Counted from the first letter of the stretch, positions 1-6,723 are shown. The stretch is DNA of 7,598 nt from Rhizobacter sp. (GCA_025359585.1 JANYFX010000548.1:1-7598); one strand, 5' to 3'. Numbers and translations: made by a program. The notes: generated by a model from the letters alone, not told the origin.

Positions 1-2354
1 GGCCCGGTGTGCGGCTCGTCGACGCTGAACATCGCGTCCATCACCGGGGTCGGGCTGTTGCTGTCCAGGCGCGGCAAGGCCTTGAGCTGCTCGCAGCGCC
101 AGCGGATCACCGCCGCCGTGGCCGCCACCACGCCGGGGAACAGGCGGCGCTCGCCGTGCGGCGGGAACGGCATCTCGAAGGCACGCTCTTCGGCCACGGT
201 GGCCAGCGCGTCGAGCTTGAGCTGCAGCCAGGCCGGGTCGTTGGCGCGCAGGTCCATCGACAAGGTCTTGGCCAGCGCGCCCAGGCCGCGCGGCTGTTCG
301 GCGCCGTTGACCCACACCTCGAAAGGTTGGGCCGGTCCGCCATCGGCCGACGCGAGTTCACCGACGAAGAGCGCGAAGTCACCGAACGGGTGGTGCACCA
401 TGAAGGTCCAGGCCGGGTTGCCCGAAGGCAGCTCGGGCCGCCCCGGCCAGCGCAGCGACGAGAGCACCGGAGCCGGCAGGCGTTCGAGCGCGAGGCGGCG
501 GTTGGCACCGTCGATCTGCAGCGGCCCGGCCAGGGCTGCGCCGCCGGCCGGCGCCACGCTCAAGACCGAGCCGAGCACGCTGTTGGGCCGATAGGTCGCC
601 AGGCCTTTCAGGCCCGATTCCCAGGCTTCGAAGTAGAGGTGCTGGAAGTCGGCATACGGGTAGTCGACCGGCACGTTCACGGTTTTCGAGATGGCGGTGT
701 CGATGCAAGGTGCGACCGCCGCGACCATCGCTTCGTGGGCCTGTGCGCTCATCTCGAGCGCGGTCACGAAGGCCGGTGTGAGAGGCGTGGTGTCGCCCTT
801 CAAATGCCGGTACAAACGCCAGGCGTGGTCTTCGACCGCGTACTCCTTGAAGCTGCCGTCGGGCATGCGCTTCTTGCGGGTGTAGCTCCAGCTGAAGGCC
901 GGTTCGATGCCGTTGCTCGCGTTGTCGGCGAAGGCCAGGCTGATCGTGCCGGTGGGCGCGATCGACAGCAGGTGCGAGTTGCGCAGGCCGTGTGTGCGGA
1001 TGCGGTCGCGCAGCGCTTGCGGCAGGCGCGAAGCGAAGGTCGTGCCCGTGAGGTACAGGTCGGCGTTGAAGAGCGGGAAGGCGCCACGCTCGCGCGCCAG
1101 CTCCACCGAGGCTTCGTAGGCTGCGTCGCGCATCAGCTCGGCGATGCGGCGTGCCATCGCGCGCGCCTCGGTCGTGTCGTAGCGCAGGTTGAGCATCACC
1201 AGCGCGTCGCCCAGGCCAGTGAAACCCAGGCCGATGCGGCGCTTGCTGCGCGCTTCTTCCTGCTGCTGCGGGAGCGGCCACACGGTCACGTCGAGCACGT
1301 TGTCGAGCATGCGCGTCGCGACCTGCGCCACCTTCACGAAGCTCGCTTCGTCGAAACGCGCCGCGGCTTCGAACGGCGCGTGCACGAAGCGTGTCAGGTC
1401 GATCGAGCCAAGGCAGCAGCAGCCATACGGCGGCAGCGGCTGCTCGGCACACGGGTTGGTCGCGGCGATGCTTTCGCAGTACGACAGGTTGTTGTCGTCG
1501 TTGATGTGGTCGAGGAACAAGACGCCCGGCTCGGCGTGGTCGTAGGTCGAACGCATGACCTGGTCCCACAGCTCGCGCGCGCGACGTTTTCGGTAGACCC
1601 AATGACCGCCACCGCCCGGCTGCGCGTGCTGGTAGGCGCCGGCTTCCTTCTGCCCCGCGCCCGGCTCGGCACGGTGCACGAGCTCGACCTCGGTGTCGGC
1701 CTGCACCGCTTCCATGAAGGCATCGGTCACACCGACCGAGAGGTTGAAGTTCTTCAGGTCACCGGCGTCTTTGGCGTGGATGAATTCTTCGATGTCGGGG
1801 TGGTCGCAGCGCAGCACGCCCATCTGCGCGCCACGCCGCGCACCGGCCGACTCGACCGTCTCGCACGAGCGGTCGAACACGCGCATGTAGCTCACCGGGC
1901 CCGAGGCGCTGCTCTGCGTGCTGCCGACCCACGCGCCGCGCGGCCGAATGCGCGAGAAGTCGTAACCCACGCCACCACCACGGCGCATCGTCTCGGCCGC
2001 TTCGGTCAAGGCGGTGTAGATGCCGGGGTGGCCTTCTTCGGCGTGCGCGATCGAGTCGCCCACCGGCTGCACGAAGCAGTTGATCAAGGTCGCCGCCAGG
2101 CCCGTGCCGGCGGCCGACTGGATGCGACCGGCCGGCACGAAGCCGGCCCGCAGGGCGTCAGTGAAACGCTGCTCCCACTGCGCGCGTTGCGCGGCCGGTT
2201 CGGCCTGCGCGAGCGCGCGCGCCACACGCTGGTTGACCGCGTCGATGCTGCGCTCGTCGCCCTTGGCGTACTTCTCCAGCAGCACCTCGGCACTGATGTC
2301 TTGCGCGGGCAGGTTCTGGCGTGTGTGCGGCGCCGCTCGTTCGGTTTCATGCAT
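1..2354 (-). CDS. nrdJ: Adenosylcobalamin-dependent (class II) ribonucleoside-diphosphate reductase, 3' end cut by window
   Basis: This enzyme reduces ribonucleoside diphosphates to deoxyribonucleotides in the cytoplasm, using coenzyme B12 to make the active-site thiyl radical, so it needs no oxygen. The frame is open for 784 codons from ATG at 2354 and runs off the left edge. Visible landmarks are LEKYAKGDE near residue 26, the substrate-proximal redox cysteine C93 in INCFVQPVGDSI, the radical-site motif NPCAEQ (residues 300-305, C302 and E304) followed by YGCCCLGSID, the phosphate-binding motif APTGTIS (466-472), and ATYRPN near 586. The stretch after about residue 600 resembles the C-terminal extension of proteobacterial NrdJ proteins, and the end carrying the terminal redox cysteines is missing. 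ATG 2354 puts the first family motif at a normal distance. An in-frame ATG at 2426 would add 24 residues, and neither start has a strong Shine-Dalgarno. The gene is divergent from the cupin gene. Confidence 0.95.
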   Translation of the reverse strand, partial: MHETERAAPHTRQNLPAQDISAEVLLEKYAKGDERSIDAVNQRVARALAQAEPAAQRAQWEQRFTDALRAGFVPAGRIQSAAGTGLAATLINCFVQPVGDSIAHAEEGHPGIYTALTEAAETMRRGGGVGYDFSRIRPRGAWVGSTQSSASGPVSYMRVFDRSCETVESAGARRGAQMGVLRCDHPDIEEFIHAKDAGDLKNFNLSVGVTDAFMEAVQADTEVELVHRAEPGAGQKEAGAYQHAQPGGGGHWVYRKRRARELWDQVMRSTYDHAEPGVLFLDHINDDNNLSYCESIAATNPCAEQPLPPYGCCCLGSIDLTRFVHAPFEAAARFDEASFVKVAQVATRMLDNVLDVTVWPLPQQQEEARSKRRIGLGFTGLGDALVMLNLRYDTTEARAMARRIAELMRDAAYEASVELARERGAFPLFNADLYLTGTTFASRLPQALRDRIRTHGLRNSHLLSIAPTGTISLAFADNASNGIEPAFSWSYTRKKRMPDGSFKEYAVEDHAWRLYRHLKGDTTPLTPAFVTALEMSAQAHEAMVAAVAPCIDTAISKTVNVPVDYPYADFQHLYFEAWESGLKGLATYRPNSVLGSVLSVAPAGGAALAGPLQIDGANRRLALERLPAPVLSSLRWPGRPELPSGNPAWTFMVHHPFGDFALFVGELASADGGPAQPFEVWVNGAEQPRGLGALAKTLSMDLRANDPAWLQLKLDALATVAEERAFEMPFPPHGERRLFPGVVAATAAVIRWRCEQLKALPRLDSNSPTPVMDAMFSVDEPHTG

Positions 2355-2457
2355 GGCGATCTTTCGTTTTTTCCAGCGCACCAGTTTGATCTTCGGCGCA
2401 CCACAATCATTGACCTGAATCAGCATCCATGAGCGGGTCGGGGTCGAACGTTTCAGC

Positions 2458-2499
2458 TTGATTCAATGCAAGACCCCACGGCTCGCGTGCCGTTAGTCT
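2458..2499 (+). promoter_or_regulatory. Tentative FNR-like site with -10 element upstream of the cupin gene
   Basis: TTGAT-TCAA-TGCAA at 2458-2471 matches the FNR consensus TTGAT-N4-ATCAA at 8 of 10 positions and keeps the TTG and CAA ends. Exactly 22 bases downstream is TAGTCT (2494-2499), which has the key first, second and last bases of a -10 box. This places the site centre near -41.5 relative to a start around 2506, leaving a 30-base leader before ATG 2536. The second half-site is poor, so the call is weak. Confidence 0.3.
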
Positions 2500-2525
2500 G
2501 GTGCCCACCCACACACGCTGCGACC

Positions 2526-2530
2526 GGGAG
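2526..2530 (+). promoter_or_regulatory. Ribosome binding site of the cupin gene
   Basis: GGGAG ends five bases before ATG 2536. It is a good Shine-Dalgarno core and supports this start. Confidence 0.7.
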
Positions 2531-2535
2531 ACCCC

Positions 2536-2892
2536 ATGGCATTGCCACACGCCCAACCGCTCGACATCATCGACCTGCGCCCACTTGGCGCAGGCCTGCC
2601 AGGCGCGGTCACCACGAGCCTGCTGAAGACGCCGAGCCTGCAGTTGATGCGGCTCGTGCTGCCTGCCGGCCAGGGCCTGCCCGAGCACAGTGTGCCGGGT
2701 TCGATCACCGTGTTGTGCCTCGAAGGCGAGGCGGTCGTGACGACCCCGTCGCGCCGCTGCGCGCTCGGCGCCGGCCGGCTGGTGGTGCTCGAAGGCGGCG
2801 AGCCCCACTCGGTGCAGGCCGTGACCGACGCTTCGCTGCTGGTCACGGTGCTGCTGCACACCTCATCCACCCTGAATGAAAACAAACCATGA
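2536..2892 (+). CDS. Small single-domain cupin-fold protein
   Basis: The 118-residue product is a probable cytoplasmic single beta-barrel cupin with no signal peptide. The core runs from about residue 38 to 108. The cupin-1 region is GQGLPEHSVPGSITVLCLEG (residues 45-64) and the second conserved region ends in EGGEPHSV (86-93). Of the usual metal ligands only H51 and H91 are clear: the second His of the HxH pair is V53 and the usual Glu position appears to be Ser/Ile. Metal binding may therefore be altered or absent. The stop overlaps the next start as ATGA, so the two genes are probably translated together. Position beside nrdJ suggests an accessory or regulatory role in class II deoxynucleotide synthesis, but this is inference. 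No substrate can be named. Confidence 0.85.
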   Translation: MALPHAQPLDIIDLRPLGAGLPGAVTTSLLKTPSLQLMRLVLPAGQGLPEHSVPGSITVLCLEGEAVVTTPSRRCALGAGRLVVLEGGEPHSVQAVTDASLLVTVLLHTSSTLNENKP

Positions 2893-3293
2893 CGATTTCG
2901 AGCTTCGATGACCTGCTGCAGGCCTCGCGCGAACAGAACGAACCGCAGCGCCTGCTGTTCGTGTTCGCCAGCGCCGGCCTTCCCGACGACGCCACGCCTT
3001 CGCAACACACACGCTTCACCGCCGGGCAGGGCGGCACGCTGACTCCGCTGATGTGCGTCGACAAGGCGCCCGACGAGATCGATTCTTTCGAGACCCTGAT
3101 CGATCAGGCACGCGAGTTCGGCCAGCCCTGGGACATCGTTTTCGTCGCAGCGATGTCGGGCCGTGCCGGCAGCAACCCGACGAGTGCGCAGGCCGAAGCG
3201 CCGCTGCAGCGCATGGTCGAGTCGATCAAGGCCGGCGACATCGGCGCCTTCATTCCGTTCGACGCGCAGGGTCAGCCGATTCAGTTCAACTGA
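2889..3293 (+). CDS. Conserved 134-residue protein linked to nrdJ, function unknown
   Basis: The product is small, soluble and acidic, without signal peptide or membrane segments. Recognisable conserved blocks are LLFVFASAGLPDDAT (residues 22-36), GGTLTPLMCVDKAPDEI, WDIVFVAAMSGR and a C-terminal IGAFIPFDAQGQPIQF. From memory, close relatives in Burkholderiales are often labelled 'ribonucleotide reductase subunit alpha'. That name seems to come from the neighbouring gene, because no glycyl, thiyl or nucleotide-binding motif of a reductase is present. The start codon overlaps the cupin stop (ATGA), so expression is probably coupled. The gene ends 31 bp from the convergent end of nnrS. A role as a partner or regulator of NrdJ is plausible but unproven. 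Confidence 0.85.
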   Translation: MTISSFDDLLQASREQNEPQRLLFVFASAGLPDDATPSQHTRFTAGQGGTLTPLMCVDKAPDEIDSFETLIDQAREFGQPWDIVFVAAMSGRAGSNPTSAQAEAPLQRMVESIKAGDIGAFIPFDAQGQPIQFN

Positions 3294-3324
3294 GCGCCGA
3301 CCAGCGCGCGAACGCGATGGTGCC
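3294..3324. other. Short convergent gap without a visible terminator
   Basis: The stops of the 134-residue gene and nnrS face each other across 31 bp. I see no GC-rich hairpin followed by a T run in either direction, so termination is either factor-dependent or the transcripts overlap. Confidence 0.6.
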
Positions 3325-4635
3325 TCACCCGGGCCGCCCGTCGACCCGCGCACGCACGAACCAGTTGCAGTAGCGCAGCGCCCAGCCCACGGCGGCCGTG
3401 GCCCAGGCCAGCACCGCGAGCACGTTGAACGGCGTGGCGAGCGTGGGTAAGAGCGCCGCGATCACACGCAACAACACGGCGGTCTGCAGCACCCAGTACA
3501 CCGCCCAGGCGGTGTTGTCGGCCGCGAGCGAGCGGCCGCTGTGGCCGCTGCTGACACGCGTGGCCATCGCGAACAGCGTGGCGCCGAGGTAACCCATCGT
3601 CAGCGCATGGGTCGGTGCGAGGCCGAGCGATTGTTGGTCGTTGCTCAAGGCCATCAGCGCATGCGACACGGCAGCGAGTGCGAACGTGAGGCCCAGCCAC
3701 ATGAACCCGCCGTGCAACATCGCCAGCATCCTGATCTTCAGGCTTTGCACCAGGCCCCAGCGCACGGCCAGCCACAGTAGCAGTGCACCGGCCGGCAACT
3801 CGACCGCCACCTGAGCCCAGCGCCATGCGGCAGGCAGCGGCCACCTCCACAACTGCGCCACCGCGAACGGCACTTCGAACCACAAGGCGCCGACGATCAC
3901 CCACAAGAGCCACATCGGCCGCCAGGCATCGAGCAGCGGCAAGGCGCTGGCGCTGAAAAACGGCACCATGCGGTGCGACACGGCCGCGAACACGGTCGCG
4001 ACAAAACACCACAGCGCCACCTGCGTGGCGGCGCGCAATAGCGACTCGGAGCCGATGAGCAACGCCGCCGCCGCGACCCACATCGTCGCCGCACCGACCG
4101 TGCAGGCCAGCGCCACCACGCGGGCATGGCTGCGGTCGGGCGCGCGGCTCGCGCGCAGGATCGTGGCGAAGCGCCAGCACAGCACGCTCCAGCCCGCCGC
4201 CACGAGCGCCATGCCCGCACCTGCCGTGCCGGCATGCAGATGAAGGCCGGGCCAGGTGATGCACCAGCCGCAAAACATCGTGAGCACCGGCATGAGCAGG
4301 CGGCGTGCGGGCACGTCGGGCTGACCGAGCCAGCGCGGCCCGGCGGTGAACAGAAAGCCGACGATGAACAGCGGCGTGAAGCCCTGGCTCATCAGCAACG
4401 CGTGCGCTGCGGGGGGCGACACGGCCCAGGCCGGCGACAAACCTTGGGTCCGCATCAACAGCACCCCGGCCCACCACAGCGCGCTGCCGCCGAGCATCAG
4501 CGCGCCCGCGAAAAACCCGAGCCGGTGCGGCGCGGCGAGCAGCCAGAGCAAATGCCAACCCGGCTCTGCCAGGGGGCCGGGCGCAGCCGCTGTTGCAGGC
4601 CCTTGGACCTGGGCTCGAATCGGAATGGACTTCAC
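3325..4635 (-). CDS. nnrS: NnrS family haem/copper membrane protein (NO tolerance)
   Basis: NnrS is an inner-membrane protein of denitrifiers and other bacteria, reported to bind haem and copper and to protect against nitrosative stress. The 436-residue product fits the family size (about 400) and has roughly 12 hydrophobic segments, the first near residues 38-60. Diagnostic blocks are APHRLGFF (35-42), SQGFTPLFIVGF (83-94), SHRMVPFFSAS (220-230), PTHALTMGYLGATLFAMATR (341-360) and SSGHSGR (362-368). The histidines H37, H221, H343 and H365 are candidate haem or metal ligands. The start is GTG at 4635. An in-frame stop ten codons upstream rules out a much longer protein, and no good Shine-Dalgarno is visible. 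The gene follows the nitronate monooxygenase gene after 27 bp and is probably co-transcribed from the FNR-type promoter at 5938-5979. Confidence 0.94.
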   Translation of the reverse strand: MKSIPIRAQVQGPATAAAPGPLAEPGWHLLWLLAAPHRLGFFAGALMLGGSALWWAGVLLMRTQGLSPAWAVSPPAAHALLMSQGFTPLFIVGFLFTAGPRWLGQPDVPARRLLMPVLTMFCGWCITWPGLHLHAGTAGAGMALVAAGWSVLCWRFATILRASRAPDRSHARVVALACTVGAATMWVAAAALLIGSESLLRAATQVALWCFVATVFAAVSHRMVPFFSASALPLLDAWRPMWLLWVIVGALWFEVPFAVAQLWRWPLPAAWRWAQVAVELPAGALLLWLAVRWGLVQSLKIRMLAMLHGGFMWLGLTFALAAVSHALMALSNDQQSLGLAPTHALTMGYLGATLFAMATRVSSGHSGRSLAADNTAWAVYWVLQTAVLLRVIAALLPTLATPFNVLAVLAWATAAVGWALRYCNWFVRARVDGRPG

Positions 4636-4662
4636 TCGGTTGCTTCGGTGTGTGCGTGTCGT

Positions 4663-5889
4663 TCAGGCGGCCATCGCGGCGTTCGGCGTCAGCAGGCGTT
4701 GCATCAGCTCGCGCACGCTGCGGATCTGGTCGCCGAAGGGCAGCGCACCCACGCCTCGAAAGAAGAGGCCTTTCCTCACATCGCCGCGCAAGGCGGCAGC
4801 GAGCTGCGTGTCGATGCAGAACTGGCCCCATCCGGGCAGGCCGTCGCGCAAGCCGCACTGCGCGAGGCAGTCGAACGCGAGCGTGCAGCGCGGCTTCACG
4901 TGCACCACGCTTTGCAGTTTCGGTTCGGCCTTCAGGTAGCTCTTCAGCCACGGTGTCGCGACCGCGCGCGCCGGCAAGCCGGCCACGCTCGTGAACTCGA
5001 CCATGTCGGCGTCGGTCGCCTGCGCCAGCACACGTTTGAATTCGGCGTGGGCGTCGCACTCCTGCGTCACCGCGAACGGCGTACCGAGCTGCACGCCGGC
5101 GGCGCCGAGCGCCTGCACGCGGGCGATGTCTTCGAACGAGCGAATGCCGCCGGCCGCGATCAGCGGAATCTCGATGCCCGCAGCGCGCATGAACGCGAGC
5201 GACTGCGGGATCACGTTCTCGAACTCGAAGCGTGGGTCGTTCAGGTCAGCGATCTTCGCCGCGCCGAGGTGGCCGCCGGCCAGGCGCGGGTGTTCGATCA
5301 CGATCGCATCGGGCAGGCGTTTCTTGCGCTCCCACTTGCGCAGCAGCAGCTGCACGCCGCGTGCGTCCGACAGGATCGGTATCAACAGCGCTGCGGGGTG
5401 GTCTTGCGCGAGGTCGGGCAGGTCGAGCGGCAGGCCCGCGCCGACCACCACCGCGTCGACGCCGCACTCGAGCGCGCGCGTCACCGACGGGCCGTATTCG
5501 CTCACCGCGCGCATCACGTTGATGGCCAGCAGCCCGCGCCCGCCGCAGAGCGCGCGCGCGGCGCGAATCTCGCGTTCCAGCGCTTCGAGGTTGGCCATGT
5601 TGATGGCCTCTTTGGCCGCTTGCGTGGCCGCCGCACCGGCCTGATGGTCGCGCGTCTTCTGCATCAGGTCGGGGTGGTGGCGGCGCAGGTCGACCGACGA
5701 TATCGTGCCCATCGCACCGAGCGCGGCCACGCTGCCCGCGAGCTTGTGGGCCGACACCCCCACGCCCATGCCACCCTGCACGATCGGCAGCAGCGTGCGC
5801 CCGCCCAGGCGCAGTGGCGTGAGGCCGGCGGCACCGAGCAGCGTCATCAAGTCGCTGGCGCTGCCGGCAGCGGCGGTCGGGTGGGTCAT
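4663..5889 (-). CDS. Nitronate monooxygenase family FMN protein (former 2-nitropropane dioxygenase)
   Basis: Members of this TIM-barrel flavoprotein family oxidise toxic alkyl nitronates with FMN and oxygen, but many have other or unknown substrates. With ATG 5889 the product is 408 residues. Visible motifs are the N-terminal PIVQGGMGVGVS (35-46), EHPRLAGGHLGA with the conserved H207, the FMN-phosphate segments LIAAGGIRS (243-251) and GAAGVQLGTPF (262-272), and a C-terminal four-cysteine cluster (C335, C341, C345, C358). An alternative TTG start at 5979 lies within the FNR-type site and would add 30 atypical residues, so I reject it. ATG 5847 is another possible start. No clear Shine-Dalgarno precedes 5889. 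A gap of 86 bp separates the gene from the carbonic anhydrase gene, and nnrS follows by 27 bp. Context points to a role in nitrogen-oxide stress, but the substrate is not certain. Confidence 0.9.
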   Translation of the reverse strand: MTHPTAAAGSASDLMTLLGAAGLTPLRLGGRTLLPIVQGGMGVGVSAHKLAGSVAALGAMGTISSVDLRRHHPDLMQKTRDHQAGAAATQAAKEAINMANLEALEREIRAARALCGGRGLLAINVMRAVSEYGPSVTRALECGVDAVVVGAGLPLDLPDLAQDHPAALLIPILSDARGVQLLLRKWERKKRLPDAIVIEHPRLAGGHLGAAKIADLNDPRFEFENVIPQSLAFMRAAGIEIPLIAAGGIRSFEDIARVQALGAAGVQLGTPFAVTQECDAHAEFKRVLAQATDADMVEFTSVAGLPARAVATPWLKSYLKAEPKLQSVVHVKPRCTLAFDCLAQCGLRDGLPGWGQFCIDTQLAAALRGDVRKGLFFRGVGALPFGDQIRSVRELMQRLLTPNAAMAA

Positions 5890-5937
5890 GGGGGTGTGGG
5901 CCGGGCGCTGGCGCGCAGCCGCTGTTTCGAGATCTGC

Positions 5938-5943
5938 AAGGTA
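5938..5943 (-). promoter_or_regulatory. Candidate -10 element of the FNR-type promoter
   Basis: On the minus strand this reads TACCTT, carrying T, A and the final T of the consensus TATAAT. It begins exactly 22 bases downstream of the FNR-type site, as expected for a class II FNR-activated promoter. That predicts a transcription start near 5931 and a leader of about 40 bases before ATG 5889. Confidence 0.5.
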
Positions 5944-5965
5944 GCGGCAGCACGCGCCTATGGTT

Positions 5966-5979
5966 TTGACCAGGATCAA
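5966..5979 (-). promoter_or_regulatory. FNR/Anr/Dnr-type binding site upstream of the nitronate monooxygenase-nnrS pair
   Basis: The minus strand reads TTGAT-CCTG-GTCAA, matching TTGAT-N4-ATCAA at 9 of 10 positions. Its centre (5972.5) is 41.5 bases from the start predicted by the -10 element, the classical activation geometry. It overlaps the carbonic anhydrase stop codon. The likely regulator is an FNR-like oxygen sensor or a Dnr/Nnr-like NO sensor of the CRP/FNR family, and the sequence cannot tell these apart. Confidence 0.75.
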
Positions 5980-6716
5980 GCGCCGGGCAAGGCCGCCTCG
6001 ATACGATCGTCGTGCGGCCTGGGAGCGAGCGCGGCGTCGATCTCGTTGAAGATGCTGCTGCCGTCGTCGATCGGCGCCGAATCAAAGGGCCCGGTGCCGC
6101 TGTGGGTGGCGCTGGAGGTGGGTACGAAGCGGCCGCTGCGCATGTCGAACACATGCACTTCGCCGTCTTCGAGCACGAAGTGCCAGCCGTGCAGCGCCAG
6201 CCGGCCGGCTTCGACGCGCTCGCGCACCATCGGGTAGCCCATCAGGCGCTCGAGCTGCAGCACCACCGAACGCTGCTCGGTGCGGCGCAGCGCCTCTGGC
6301 GACATCTGCACCGGCAATGCCGCTTCGCGCCCGAGTTCGAGCCAGGCCGCCAGGTTGCTGGCCTGCGGGGTGGGCTCTTCGTACAACGCACGAATGCCGC
6401 CGCAATGGCTGTGGCCGCAGACCACGATGCGCGCCACGTCGAGCTTGAGCACCGCGAACTCGATCGCCGCCGCCGTGCCGTGGTACCCGGCGGAACCGTC
6501 GTGAGGTGGCACGAACGCGCCGACGTTGCGCACCATGAAAACTTCACCTGGCCCGGTGCCGGTGAGCAGGTAAGGCACGAGGCGCGAGTCGGAACAGCCG
6601 ATGAACAGGATGCTCGGGTGCTGGCCGCCCTGCACCAGCGATTCGAACTGGCCCTGCACGCCGGGAAAGTAGTCGTCGTGAAAGCGGCGCAGCCGCTGCA
6701 GCAGTTCGTCGGGCAT
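5976..6716 (-). CDS. Beta-class carbonic anhydrase
   Basis: The enzyme interconverts CO2 and bicarbonate with a zinc ion in the cytoplasm. With ATG 6716 the product is 246 residues, a normal length. The zinc ligands are visible: C41 and D43 in the motif IGCSDSR (39-45) with R45 as the Asp partner, and H102 and C105 in VVCGHSHCGG (98-107). The segment MVRNVGAFVPP near residues 61-71 and the C-terminal ALHGWHFVLEDGEV block also fit the family. A GTG at 6764 is in frame, but it would overlap the upstream gene and add a proline/arginine-rich tail unlike the family, so I prefer 6716, seven bases after the isomerase stop. That spacing suggests translational coupling, as no Shine-Dalgarno is evident. 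Presence in a probable nitrate/NO gene cluster is unusual and may reflect a need for bicarbonate or pH balance during anaerobic growth. Confidence 0.95.
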   Translation of the reverse strand: MPDELLQRLRRFHDDYFPGVQGQFESLVQGGQHPSILFIGCSDSRLVPYLLTGTGPGEVFMVRNVGAFVPPHDGSAGYHGTAAAIEFAVLKLDVARIVVCGHSHCGGIRALYEEPTPQASNLAAWLELGREAALPVQMSPEALRRTEQRSVVLQLERLMGYPMVRERVEAGRLALHGWHFVLEDGEVHVFDMRSGRFVPTSSATHSGTGPFDSAPIDDGSSIFNEIDAALAPRPHDDRIEAALPGA

Positions 6717-6723
6717 CGGCGGA

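Larger units (their letters stand above)
2355..2535. promoter_or_regulatory. Divergent intergenic region between nrdJ and the cupin gene
   Basis: This 181 bp gap must hold promoters in both directions. It is visibly less GC-rich than the flanking genes. It contains a degenerate FNR-like site (2458-2471), two TGAWTCA heptamers in opposite orientation (2416-2422 and 2459-2465) and a short CAAT-C-ATTG palindrome (2404-2412). I found no convincing consensus sigma-70 promoter for nrdJ, no NrdR-box pair that I could recognise, and no room for a full cobalamin riboswitch. Confidence 0.6.

Noticed and set aside
9..2432. 807-codon open frame on the plus strand across nrdJ
   Set aside because: It is antisense to a gene with clear NrdJ motifs. 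Arginine/histidine/alanine-rich composition and no recognisable domain are typical of mirror frames in GC-rich DNA.
2518..2535. B12-box-like GGAGACC, suggesting a cobalamin riboswitch before the cupin gene
   Set aside because: Only the central seven bases match. It is simply the Shine-Dalgarno region, the upstream space is too short for a full cobalamin riboswitch, and it is not on the nrdJ side.
3281..3293. Perfect palindrome TCAGTT-C-AACTGA at the end of the 134-residue gene
   Set aside because: A one-base loop cannot form a terminator hairpin and no T run follows; it lies in coding sequence and is probably chance.
5889..5979. TTG start at 5979 for the nitronate monooxygenase
   Set aside because: It falls within the FNR-type site, upstream of the predicted transcript start, and the added 30 residues do not look like the family.
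4126..6237. 703-codon open frame on the plus strand across nnrS, nitronate monooxygenase and carbonic anhydrase
   Set aside because: It crosses three well-supported minus-strand genes, has no domain-like motif and shows the same low-complexity composition.
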